DNA from: Flavobacterium cupreum
Lineage (GTDB): Bacteria > Bacteroidota > Bacteroidia > Flavobacteriales > Flavobacteriaceae
Direction: 5' to 3'
NCBI RefSeq assembly: GCF_003996965.1
Contig: NZ_QWDM01000001.1
Coordinates: 62,001-126,000 of the forward strand
Length of the DNA stretch: 64,000 nucleotides
Shown here in pieces: positions 18,357 to 27,185 of this stretch (position 1 is the first letter of the stretch; each line of letters opens with the position of its first letter). The notes below the pieces were generated by a model that worked only from the letters and a program-made list of their open reading frames with translations, ran no database searches and was not told the origin of the DNA. Made by a program: the position numbers and the translations under genes.

Positions 18357-19883
18357 ATGATTATGATCCATAAATATACCCTTCAAAATTATAAGAACTT
18401 CTTGTTATTTCTTTTTTTCTTATCATCGTTTTTAGGAAATGCACAAATCGGAATCGGCACGACCACTCCAAATGCAAGCTCTGTTTTAGATATAACGTCT
18501 ACGACCCAGGGTCTACTTCCGCCACGTATGACCACGATACAAAGAAATGCTATTGCTACACCGGCTGACGGACTGCTTGTTTACGACACCGATTTAAAAT
18601 TGGTCTACAGCTATGTCTCCAGCTCATCCTCTTGGATACCTCTTGGCGGAGCGCTGCCACGACTAAATTTTAAACGCATAAGATCGACGGACAATCTGGC
18701 AACTGTACTGGCTACCGAACTAGCGGCTGGTGGTGGTGCCAAATATGTTTTGACTGCCAATACCTTATACGAAATTAACGGACAGGTAGTCTTTAATTTC
18801 CCAATAGACCTTAATGGTGCTTATCTGGACGGCCTGGATGCTAATGAAGATATTATCGTTAAAACATCCGGAAATCTTTTTGACGGCACTACGGGAGGCA
18901 GTGTGAGGAATCTTACCATTACGACACCTGGTGCTACCGTCTTTAATCTAAATTCCGCAGTCTCAACGTCTACTTTTCTACTTAGGGATTGTATCATTGC
19001 CAATTCGGCTAGTGTCGGTACAATAGCAGGTTATGGTTTAGTTTTTATGAGTATTGTCAATTTTTCAGGAAATACCACCGGTATCACTTACACTAATATT
19101 GGCCAGTTATTGTTAAGCAATCAGGCCTGGTTCAGCAATAATGCCGGTACTTATGAGAAATTTACAGGAACATTCAATCTGATCGAAAAACAGGGAGGGT
19201 TCTCCAATGTTAGTTCCGGAGCGTATGGTTTGGATGTTTCCACCGCAGGCCTTACGATTACGGGAGATGCCGTTTTAGAGTCGGTTGTTTTTACAGGTCC
19301 TACTCCTGCTACCTATATCAGACCTTATGCAACTCCGTCAACCACTACCTTCACGGGTTTTAATTTTAGTACCAGCTGGACCGTCAGGGCTGCAGGAATA
19401 CCAACTGAAGCAGATGCAAATTCCGTAGGGGATTTTTCAATGGATTATCCTGTTAACTCCGGTCTTGGTGTAACCTTAAACAATTCAACTCCCAGTGATA
19501 TCGTAAAAGTCGGGGTAAGTACCGGTAGTGCGCCCTCAACAGTATATTCCAATTTGTTCAGATTTGCAACAGATGCCGGTACTGCCGGTTACAACAGGCT
19601 AAAATATGTCGGAAAAAAGAAAAGAATTTTTCAGGTATCGGGATCCATTTCTTTTCAGGTCCCTGGCACCGGAGTTTTCATAGCCTACATTATGAAGAAT
19701 GGTACTCCCTTAACGCAATACAAAATCTACGGAAGAGGAGCTGCCGTTAATGATATTATCGTGCTTCCCTTAAATGCCACTACCGAATTAACTACCAACG
19801 ATTACATCGAAGTGGCTTTACAGCGTAATTCCGGAGCGACAGGTCAACTAGTGGTTCCCAATATTACTGTAACTATAAAATAA
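18357..19883 (+). CDS. exported 'GIGT' surface protein with C-terminal jelly-roll-like region (cassette A, gene 3)
   Basis: 508 residues. Signal peptide ends near NAQ; the mature protein opens with IGIGTTTPNASSVLDITSTTQ, then LLPPRMT and LLVYDTD, a head motif common in flavobacterial exported proteins. The middle (about 150-340) is a run of short turn-rich strands (GLTITGDAVLESVVF and similar) consistent with a beta-helix. The end (RLKYVGKKKRIFQVSGSISFQV, cut here, then GVFIAYIMKNGT) looks like a C1q/TNF-type jelly roll. No T9SS sorting domain is visible, so it may be held by the preceding protein or be secreted. Paralogue of the 47635 protein. Start at 18357; an ATG at 18363 is equally possible. 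Confidence 0.75.
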   Translation: MIMIHKYTLQNYKNFLLFLFFLSSFLGNAQIGIGTTTPNASSVLDITSTTQGLLPPRMTTIQRNAIATPADGLLVYDTDLKLVYSYVSSSSSWIPLGGALPRLNFKRIRSTDNLATVLATELAAGGGAKYVLTANTLYEINGQVVFNFPIDLNGAYLDGLDANEDIIVKTSGNLFDGTTGGSVRNLTITTPGATVFNLNSAVSTSTFLLRDCIIANSASVGTIAGYGLVFMSIVNFSGNTTGITYTNIGQLLLSNQAWFSNNAGTYEKFTGTFNLIEKQGGFSNVSSGAYGLDVSTAGLTITGDAVLESVVFTGPTPATYIRPYATPSTTTFTGFNFSTSWTVRAAGIPTEADANSVGDFSMDYPVNSGLGVTLNNSTPSDIVKVGVSTGSAPSTVYSNLFRFATDAGTAGYNRLKYVGKKKRIFQVSGSISFQVPGTGVFIAYIMKNGTPLTQYKIYGRGAAVNDIIVLPLNATTELTTNDYIEVALQRNSGATGQLVVPNITVTIK

Positions 19884-20308
19884 GCATTAGAATTATCCTT
19901 AGAGTTCAATAATCTTGTTTGGTACTGATTTTATGTTTTTTCGAATTAAACTCAGTATCAAACATCTATAAACCCTGCTACAAACTTTTAAGTTTATGTA
20001 GCCTGCTTTCCTTTTTATAATAAGCGTTAGAAACAAGTCTGTGCGTAAAACCATATCCCCTTTACAATAAGCTTTTCAGGCCTGGTACACCTTTATTTAT
20101 TTCATTTTCATTATTCATTGAAAACAAACAAACTTATCCGGCTTTATTCACTACATTCGTAAAATCACAATATATAGTGTACCACTTCATTTTAGGAGTG
20201 GGTAACTATTACAGGATTACGGCATACCTAATACTCCATTTAACTATAAAATATCGGTGCTTTTCCAGCAAATTACTGCCATTATTTTCTAAATAATATT
20301 ACGCTTAT
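19884..20308. other. 425-bp intergenic region after cassette A
   Basis: No gene and no clear hairpin terminator seen. AT-rich with several TTTTCNN tracts. It must contain the promoter of the 20309 kinase gene, but no exact TAnnTTTG was found close to the start. Confidence 0.45.
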
Positions 20309-22327
20309 ATGAGCAGCAAAGCAAAAAAAGGCAAGGAACCGATTACCTCCGGCGAAAAAACTTCACTCTATACTAAAGAAAACAGAGCTGAAAATTTACA
20401 GCTAAGCATCGCCAAAAAAGAAATCATTTACCAAAATACAGAAAAGGAAAAGCGGGCCTCTGAACTGGTTCTTGCCAATGAAGAACTGGCCTTCCAGAGC
20501 GACGAAAAAGAAAAACGTGCCGCCGAACTTATTATTGCCAATAAAGAACTTGCTTTTCAAAACAAGGAGAAGCAAAAGCGTGCTGATGAATTGTATGTGC
20601 TGAATGAACAGTTAAGAGCAAAGGAACAGCAGCTACAAAACCATATTAATGCCATTGCAGTTTCTAATGCTTCAATAGAGTTTGATCTTGAAGGCTACAT
20701 CCTCACTGCGAATCAAAATTTCCTAAAGATCATGGGCTATGCCAAAAAAGACCTTATAGGAAAGCACCATAGCCTTTTTGTCGATAAAGAATATGCAAAA
20801 TCAGCTGCTTATAAACAGTTCTGGACTACGTTGAAGAAAGGGGTTTACCAAAAAGACGAATTTCAAAGAGTCACCAAAAAGGGCAAAAGTGTATGGCTGC
20901 TGGGCAGTTATAATCCCATTTTGGACATTTCCGGAAATCCTTATAAAATATTAAAACTCGCCACTGATGTTACCCTTGCCAAAAGGCAATTTCTGCAATT
21001 GGCGACAGAGGCCGTGGAAAAAGAAAAACGTGCTTCAGAACTGGTCATCGCCGTTAAAGAACTTGCTTTCCAGAACAAAGAAAAAGAAAAACGTGCCGCA
21101 GAATTAATTATTGCCAATAAGGAACTGGAGTTTCAGAATGAACAGAAAGAAAAGCGGGCTTCAGAGCTGGTCATCGCCGTGAAGGAACTTGCTTTTCAGA
21201 ATGAAGAAAAAGAAAAACGTGCCGCAGAATTAATTATTGCCAATAAGGAACTGGAGTTTCAAAACAATCAGAAAGAAGATCGTGCTTCGGAGCTGGTCAT
21301 TGCCGTTAAGGAACTGGCTTTCCAGAATGAAGAAAAGGAAAAACGCGCTGCAGAATTGATTATTGCCAACAAAGAACTGGAATTTCAGAATAAGCAAAAG
21401 GAAAAAAGAGCAATAGAACTCGTCACGGCCCATAAAGAACTTGCCCATCAGAGCAGGGAAAAAGAAAAACGTGCCGCCGAACTGATCATTGCCAATAAAA
21501 AACTGGCGCTGGAAAACATACAGAAAGAAAAAAGAAAAGCCGAAAAAGAAAAAAGCGCTGCGGCCCTGATAGTGACTAACCGGGAGCTGGCTTATCAGGA
21601 AAAAAGAGGAAAAGAACTTACGCTGGCCAATAACGAACTGAAAAAAGCCCAGGAAGAACTGGGTGCATTTTCATACTCAGTCTCTCACGATTTACGGGCT
21701 CCGATCCGCGCCATCAATGGGTACACACAAATTTTAGTAGAAGACCATGCCGACTCGATTGACGAGGATGGCAAAAAAGTACTGCAGGCCGTGATACACA
21801 ATTCCAGAAAAATGGGACTGCTCATTGACGATCTGCTCGCTTTTAGTAAACTGGGGCGTAAACAAGTCAGCGCTTCTGCCATCAATATGGATGCTCTGGT
21901 CAACGGAGTCATTAATGATATCGTTTTTGACGCCGACGCAAAAACACCCCTGTTTGATTTACAGGCACTTGCCCCTTCCAATGGTGATCCTTCACTCATC
22001 AAGCAGGTCTGGATCAATCTTATTTCCAATGCGATTAAATACTCGCAATACAAACCTGAAATCCGCATTAAAATTACCTCCGCTGTTCAAAAAGACAAAA
22101 TTGTATACTGCGTACAGGATTATGGTGCAGGCTTCGATATGGAATATTACGATAAATTATTTGGCGTTTTTCAGCGCCTGCATTCACAAGAGGAATTTGA
22201 CGGTACGGGCATCGGCCTGGCTATTGTTCAAAAAATAGTAAGCCGCCATCATGGAGCGGTTTGGGCAGAATCAAAATTAGACACAGGCTCCAGTTTTTAC
22301 TTTAGCCTTCCAAATATTCAACATTAA
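20309..22327 (+). CDS. PAS histidine kinase with long 21-residue coiled-coil repeats
   Basis: 672 residues, no membrane span. Before the PAS domain are three copies, and after it about eight copies (residues 237-404), of a 21-residue unit EKEKRAAELIIANKELAFQN; the unit is exactly three heptads and is strongly coiled-coil. The single PAS domain (about 112-232) begins with HINAIAVSNASIEFDLEGYI and ends NPYKILKLATDVT. HisKA carries His460 (SVSHDLRAPIRAI); the ATPase domain shows NAIKYSQYKPEI, VQDYGAGFDMEYYDKLFGVFQRLH and GTGIGLAIVQKIV. The stop is 10 bp before a response regulator, which is a likely partner. The repeat also occurs in the neighbour at 22809. Confidence 0.92.
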   Translation: MSSKAKKGKEPITSGEKTSLYTKENRAENLQLSIAKKEIIYQNTEKEKRASELVLANEELAFQSDEKEKRAAELIIANKELAFQNKEKQKRADELYVLNEQLRAKEQQLQNHINAIAVSNASIEFDLEGYILTANQNFLKIMGYAKKDLIGKHHSLFVDKEYAKSAAYKQFWTTLKKGVYQKDEFQRVTKKGKSVWLLGSYNPILDISGNPYKILKLATDVTLAKRQFLQLATEAVEKEKRASELVIAVKELAFQNKEKEKRAAELIIANKELEFQNEQKEKRASELVIAVKELAFQNEEKEKRAAELIIANKELEFQNNQKEDRASELVIAVKELAFQNEEKEKRAAELIIANKELEFQNKQKEKRAIELVTAHKELAHQSREKEKRAAELIIANKKLALENIQKEKRKAEKEKSAAALIVTNRELAYQEKRGKELTLANNELKKAQEELGAFSYSVSHDLRAPIRAINGYTQILVEDHADSIDEDGKKVLQAVIHNSRKMGLLIDDLLAFSKLGRKQVSASAINMDALVNGVINDIVFDADAKTPLFDLQALAPSNGDPSLIKQVWINLISNAIKYSQYKPEIRIKITSAVQKDKIVYCVQDYGAGFDMEYYDKLFGVFQRLHSQEEFDGTGIGLAIVQKIVSRHHGAVWAESKLDTGSSFYFSLPNIQH

Positions 22328-22337
22328 AACATACAAA

Positions 22338-22778
22338 ATGAATTACGATAACATTGAAATATTATTTGCCGAAGACAGCTTAGATGACGCTATGCTAACC
22401 ATTCGCGCACTCACCAAAAGTGGCTTTACCAATAAATTACTGCACGTAAAAGATGGAGCTGAAGCCCTTGATTTTATTTATTGCCGTGGTGTGTATGCTG
22501 AACGAAATCCCAATTCACATCCGAAGTTATTTCTTCTGGACCTCAAAATGCCAAAGGTTTCGGGAATGCAGGTGCTCGAAAAAATCAAAGGTGATCCTGA
22601 CTTCAAATCAATTCCGGTCGTGATCCTTACCTCTTCCCAGGAAGATCCGGATATCGCCAAATGTTATGACCTTGGGGCAAACAGTTATATTGTAAAACCT
22701 GTAGACAGCAATAATTTTTTCAACGCTATTAAAGAGATGGGAATGTACTGGATGATATTAAGTCAGCCTTCCTTATAA
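22338..22778 (+). CDS. single-domain response regulator
   Basis: 146 residues, receiver domain only. Acidic pocket EDSLDD near 12-17, phospho-acceptor Asp68 (FLLDLKMPKVSG), Thr/Ser switch VVILTSSQEDPD and Lys in YIVKPVDS. The insertion before Asp68 and the ending are those of the Rcp1-like group paired with bacteriophytochrome-type kinases. It has no DNA-binding output, so it probably passes phosphate onward or acts by protein contact. Flanked by two kinases, 10 bp after one and 30 bp before the other, all plus strand. Confidence 0.9.
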   Translation: MNYDNIEILFAEDSLDDAMLTIRALTKSGFTNKLLHVKDGAEALDFIYCRGVYAERNPNSHPKLFLLDLKMPKVSGMQVLEKIKGDPDFKSIPVVILTSSQEDPDIAKCYDLGANSYIVKPVDSNNFFNAIKEMGMYWMILSQPSL

Positions 22779-22808
22779 AAACAAACCACACTTTATAAAT
22801 ATTTTAAA

Positions 22809-24101
22809 ATGAAAAAAGAAATTAAAATATTAATACTGGAAGACAACGTGACAGATGCTGATTTAATAATAAGGCAAGTGCACAAATCGGGAATAAGCTT
22901 TTTGCCAAAAATCGTTGAAACCCGAAAAATGTTTGAGGAATCTCTTGATCTTTTCGCTCCGGATATTATTTTATCAGATTACTCCATGCCGGCATTTGAT
23001 GCCGCTACGGCATTTCGTATGCTGAAAAATAAAAATCTTCATATTCCTTTTATTATCGTTTCAGGCACTATAGGCGAAGAGAATGCCGTGCTGCTTTTAA
23101 AAGAGGGTGTGACTGATTTTGTTTCGAAAAACAACCTGCTTACCTTATCTCAAAAAGTGATCAGGGGACTAAAAGAAGCGGAAGAAAGCCAGGAAAAAAA
23201 AGAAATCCTTGAAAAATTAAAAATACAGACTGCAGCGCTTCTTATTGCCAACAAAGAACTGGTATTTCAAAATGCTGAAAAAGAAAAACGGGCTATCGAA
23301 TTAATTAATGCCAATAAGGAGCTTCTTGCCTTTAATTTTATCTCCAGTCATGACCTGCAGGAACCTTTGCGTAAAATTCAGACTTTCATTTCCATCATTA
23401 TGGAAAATGAAATGCAGGGCATGACACAGGCCGGAAAAAATAATATGGAACGCATACATGTTTCGGCGACGAGAATGAGGCAGCTTATTGAAGATTTACT
23501 GGCTTTTTCCCGTGTAAACAGCATTGAACGCGAATACGAAATGAGTGATCTGAGAATAATCATCGAAGATGTAAAGACAGACCTCAAAGATACGATTCAG
23601 GAAAAGAAAGCAGTCATTGCTGTCGTCGGTCCGCTTTTGCCGGTAAATGTGGTCGTATTTCAGTTTCGCCAGCTTATTTATAACCTGATCAGCAATGCCC
23701 TTAAATTTTCACATCCTGATTTGTCACCGCATATTACAATAGAAACCAGTATTATTGAGCATCATAACTTAAAACTTCGCAACCAGAATTTTCAGCCGCA
23801 AAAATGCGATTACTGGAACCTTACTTTTAAGGACAACGGGATTGGTTTTGAAGCTGAATTTAACGAACTCATTTTTGTAATGTTCCAGAGGCTGCATCAC
23901 AGCCACGAATATTCAGGTACCGGAATAGGTCTTGCCATTGTAAAAAAAATCGTCGATAACCATAACGGGATTATTCATGCAGAAGGTATCCTGAACGAAG
24001 GCACCACTTTTGAAGTTTTCATTCCTGTGCACCAAAATTCAGAGACCGTACTTCAAGAGACGGTATTAATAGATTTGCAGTACGAGCTGGCGAATGTATA
24101 A
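22809..24101 (+). CDS. receiver-histidine kinase hybrid
   Basis: 430 residues. Receiver domain at the N-terminus with acidic pocket LEDNVTDAD and Asp57 (ILSDYSMPAFD), then about 1.5 copies of the 21-residue ANKEL-FQN-EKEKRA coiled-coil unit (about 140-172), HisKA with His181 (SSHDLQEPLRKI), and an ATPase domain (NALKFSHPD, FKDNGIGFEAEFNELIFVMFQRLH, GTGIGLAIVKKIV). A REC-first kinase that lacks its own sensor is expected to receive phosphate from another kinase, here perhaps through the 22338 regulator. Together the three genes look like a phosphorelay, all on one strand with gaps of 10 and 30 bp. Confidence 0.9.
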   Translation: MKKEIKILILEDNVTDADLIIRQVHKSGISFLPKIVETRKMFEESLDLFAPDIILSDYSMPAFDAATAFRMLKNKNLHIPFIIVSGTIGEENAVLLLKEGVTDFVSKNNLLTLSQKVIRGLKEAEESQEKKEILEKLKIQTAALLIANKELVFQNAEKEKRAIELINANKELLAFNFISSHDLQEPLRKIQTFISIIMENEMQGMTQAGKNNMERIHVSATRMRQLIEDLLAFSRVNSIEREYEMSDLRIIIEDVKTDLKDTIQEKKAVIAVVGPLLPVNVVVFQFRQLIYNLISNALKFSHPDLSPHITIETSIIEHHNLKLRNQNFQPQKCDYWNLTFKDNGIGFEAEFNELIFVMFQRLHHSHEYSGTGIGLAIVKKIVDNHNGIIHAEGILNEGTTFEVFIPVHQNSETVLQETVLIDLQYELANV

Positions 24102-24264
24102 TATTGTTTCCGTGCAAAATGTACTGTCTTTTGAGAAGTTTTTTTATAATGACCTTCTGGATTTTCATGCTCTTTTAAATTAAAACACTGGTTAAATTTT
24201 GTTAAATTATAAGTGTCCCTATTTTTTGGATTGCCATAAAAAAAAATAGTTATTTATTTGTAGC

Positions 24265-26199
24265 ATGGAAAAAAATAGCAATACCGGAATTTCGCTGTCT
24301 GATCACTCTACAACTATTTCTTCAGCAGCCTCCTTTCAGGATAAAACCAAATCAGCCTTTTTTGTTGTCTTGTCTTTTATTACGATTAGCTTGAATGCTC
24401 AGGGCATTCCTGTGTTGCGAAATATCGCAAAAGCAAATCAAAACAATACCCGAAACTATACAGGAACGCCAGGAAAAAAGTATTGGCAAAACCGCGGTGA
24501 TTACACTATAGCCGTTGATTTTAATCCTTCTACAGGAGAACTTCAGGGAAAAGTAACTACTTTATATACCAACAATAGTCCGGATACGTTAAAATTACTG
24601 GTAGTCAAATTATTTCCCAACTTTTATAAAAGCAATTCCATGCGGAATATGGTGGTGGACACGGAAGATTTGGGTAAAGGTATTCAAATAAGCAGTATCA
24701 GTATAGAGGGAACTCCCTATAGTCAGGACAAGCGTAAAATTCGGGGTACCAACATGTACTTGCCGAACGTAACCGTTTTGCCGGGGAAAACCATAACTGT
24801 TGCAATGGACTACAATTATGTCCTGAACAAGGGATCTTTTGTCAGGACCGGAACAATAGATCCTGAGAGTTTTTTTATTGCTTACTTTTTTCCACGGATC
24901 GCTGTTTATGATGATGTCGATGGCTGGGACGAACATCCTTATGTTGGAAAAGAAGAATTTTATAACGATTATGGTAATTTTTCCGTAGCGGTGACCGTTC
25001 CCGGAAATTATCAGCTGTGGGCGACCGGTGACCTTAAAAATCCTGACTCCGTTTACGAAAAACATATCATTGACAAGATCGGCCTGGCAGAAAAAGGAGA
25101 TGCTATTATCGATATCATTACCCCTTTGGATATTAAAAATGGGAACATTACCTTAAAAAACAAAACCAACACCTGGAAATTTGAAGCCCTGAATGTTACA
25201 GATTTTGCCTTCGGACTAAGCAGCCATTATATCTGGCAAGCGAGAAGTGTTGTGGTCGACGATGCGGGTAATCGTACAAGAGTTGATGCGGTTTTTAATC
25301 CCGATCATACTAGTTACAACAAAGTGGCCAATTATACCGCAAAAACTATCGAATTGATTAGTAACCATTTTCCAAAAATACCTTTTCCGTATTCCCATCA
25401 GACTGTTTTTGAAGGACTCGATGCTATGGAATATCCAATGATGGTCAACATGCTGCCTTTTGAGGATCATAATGAGCTGCTTGAATTAACTACGCACGAA
25501 GTTTTTCACAGCATATTCCCTTTTTATGTGGGTACAAACGAAACCAAATATTCTTTTATGGATGAGGGCTGGGCAACATTTACAGAATTTTACTTATCGC
25601 CTATGATCGATTCTTCCGTACCCCTGGCCTATGACATTAGCTCCGTAAACAATAGCGCAGGAACAGCAGAAGACATGCCGGTTATTACGCCGACACCACA
25701 GTTATATGGTAAAGCTCGTTTCTCCAATAAAGACTTAAAGCCTGCACTGGCACATCTCTATCTTAGGGAATGGATGGGACATGACCTCTTCATTAAAAGT
25801 GTGCAGGGTTATATTAAAAATTGGGCAGGTAAACATCCCACGCCTTATGATTTTTTTAATAATATGGAAAGCGAAAGCGGACTGGACTTAAAATGGTTTT
25901 GGAAAAACTGGTATTTTGAAAATAATGTTCCCGATCTCGCCATAGCAAAAGTACAGCAACTAAAAAAGGGATATACAATTGTAATTTCCAGTCCCGGAAC
26001 GTTGGCAGTTCCTGTGCATTTAGTCGTTCACTATTCTGATGGCACTCAGGAAATGATCTCAAGAGACATCAGCTGCTGGAAAACCGGAAATAAAGAAGTA
26101 GCTATTTCCTTAAAAACACCAAAATCTATTGTTAGTGTAGATTTGGGGGATGCTTACGATATCGACATTGAGAACAGTAACAATCACTGGAAAAAGTAA
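24265..26199 (+). CDS. M1-family (gluzincin) metallopeptidase, exported
   Basis: 644 residues. Zinc motif H411-E-V-F-H415 and the third ligand E434 exactly 18 residues later (HEXXH-X18-E in DEGWATF), the M1 aminopeptidase hallmark; the helper AMEYPMMV (about 389-396) replaces the GAMEN exopeptidase loop. The front 30 residues are polar before a hydrophobic stretch (about 32-46, AFFVVLSFITISLNAQ), so either the signal is unusually deep or the true start is later, but no in-frame ATG is found there. N-terminal beta domain, then thermolysin-like catalytic domain, and a C-terminal Ig-like part. It stands alone, with a 163-bp gap upstream. Substrate unknown. Confidence 0.88.
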   Translation: MEKNSNTGISLSDHSTTISSAASFQDKTKSAFFVVLSFITISLNAQGIPVLRNIAKANQNNTRNYTGTPGKKYWQNRGDYTIAVDFNPSTGELQGKVTTLYTNNSPDTLKLLVVKLFPNFYKSNSMRNMVVDTEDLGKGIQISSISIEGTPYSQDKRKIRGTNMYLPNVTVLPGKTITVAMDYNYVLNKGSFVRTGTIDPESFFIAYFFPRIAVYDDVDGWDEHPYVGKEEFYNDYGNFSVAVTVPGNYQLWATGDLKNPDSVYEKHIIDKIGLAEKGDAIIDIITPLDIKNGNITLKNKTNTWKFEALNVTDFAFGLSSHYIWQARSVVVDDAGNRTRVDAVFNPDHTSYNKVANYTAKTIELISNHFPKIPFPYSHQTVFEGLDAMEYPMMVNMLPFEDHNELLELTTHEVFHSIFPFYVGTNETKYSFMDEGWATFTEFYLSPMIDSSVPLAYDISSVNNSAGTAEDMPVITPTPQLYGKARFSNKDLKPALAHLYLREWMGHDLFIKSVQGYIKNWAGKHPTPYDFFNNMESESGLDLKWFWKNWYFENNVPDLAIAKVQQLKKGYTIVISSPGTLAVPVHLVVHYSDGTQEMISRDISCWKTGNKEVAISLKTPKSIVSVDLGDAYDIDIENSNNHWKK

Positions 26200-26230
26200 T
26201 GTAATATTCCCGGAAAAACCGATACTAAAA

Positions 26231-26260
26231 AAAGCCGGTGAAACGATCTTCACTGGCTTT
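26231..26260 (+). terminator. hairpin after the metallopeptidase gene
   Basis: 12-bp arms (26231-26242, 26249-26260; AAAGCCGGTGAA against TTCACTGGCTTT with one G-T pair) and a 6-nt loop, 31 bp past the stop. The right arm ends in TTT but has no long T run, so it is a moderate terminator. Confidence 0.6.
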
Positions 26261-26486
26261 ATACTGATTCTGAAAGACAGTATGTTTTAACACTTTACTC
26301 AAATGGGCCATTCAGAATTTTAAAATATAAAAAATGAAACCTGCTGTAAAAAAGCTTTTTACGTTGAAAATTATTACTTTTAACCCGTTGGGTCAAATTC
26401 ACGGAAACGCTGTCGTAATCTAAAAACAAATGGATAAGAAGTATGAATTGGAGTAAAATATCGTTATTCTTTTAGAAATCAATTTT

Positions 26487-26545
26487 AGCCTGAGCGGAGT
26501 CGAAGTCCTTTCCATGTAAAAAAAGCCTTCGACTCCGCTCAGGCT
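26487..26545. repeat. REP-like palindromic element
   Basis: Perfect 19-bp inverted repeat (26487-26505 and 26527-26545; core CCTGAGCGGAGTCGAAG) with a 21-nt spacer of different composition. GC-rich in an AT-rich intergenic setting. The core CTTCGACTCCGCTCAGG is, as far as I recall, a very widespread intergenic repeat in many bacteria including Bacteroidota. It is 64 bp before the lipoprotein start, and probably acts at most as an RNA hairpin between units. Confidence 0.7.
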
Positions 26546-26608
26546 GACACCAATTTTTCATACACCCACTGCCTTACTTTACTACCACAAAAACCACACT
26601 TTAAAAAG

Positions 26609-27136
26609 ATGAAATATAAATTAACCCTGTTCCTCGTCCTTCTTTTAGCAAGCAGTTGCGCTGTTAAAAAACCGAAAAAAAAAGAAGACGTTATAACGAT
26701 CCAAAATAGTTTTGATGATAAGGCCGTCAGCTGGTTCACCAACACAGGAACCGGAACTATAAAAGGACTGGCAAAATTTAAATCCAAAAACGGAGAACTG
26801 CGTTTTGGACCGGAATTCCGGGTAGAACTCATGCCTTATTCCCTGTATACAGAAGAGCGGTTAAAAAAAATATATCAAAACAAAAAGTCAGGGTTTATTT
26901 ATCTGGAAGATGGTGTCCCAAAATTTACGCCGGATCCGGAAGGCTACCACAAAACGATAAAAACCTTCTGTGATAAAGAAGGCAATTTCGAATTTAAGAA
27001 CCTTCCGCCGGGAGACTATTATATTGTCGCTTTTATGATTTGGGAAAATCAAAACGTAAAAACGGGAGGTGGATTAATGCAAAAAGTAGTGCTCTCCGAT
27101 GGTGAATCTGAATCGGTTAAAATGATAAATTTTTAG
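26609..27136 (+). CDS. lipoprotein with a carboxypeptidase-regulatory-like fold
   Basis: 175 residues. Type II signal with lipobox ASSC, Cys17 lipidated; the next residues AVKKPKKKED are strongly basic. After that a beta-rich domain: TGTGTIKGLAKFKSKNGELRFGPEFRVELMPYS is cut here by length; the end NFEFKNLPPGDYYIVAFMIWE is the classic edge of a carboxypeptidase regulatory-like or Cna-B type repeat. It may be a periplasmic or outer-membrane accessory protein. Convergent with the polysaccharide operon at 27186; 49 bp separates the stops. Confidence 0.75.
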   Translation: MKYKLTLFLVLLLASSCAVKKPKKKEDVITIQNSFDDKAVSWFTNTGTGTIKGLAKFKSKNGELRFGPEFRVELMPYSLYTEERLKKIYQNKKSGFIYLEDGVPKFTPDPEGYHKTIKTFCDKEGNFEFKNLPPGDYYIVAFMIWENQNVKTGGGLMQKVVLSDGESESVKMINF

Positions 27137-27185
27137 AAGGCGGAAAAAAAGGATCAATCCCAAAATCTGTCAAGAAAGTAAAAAA

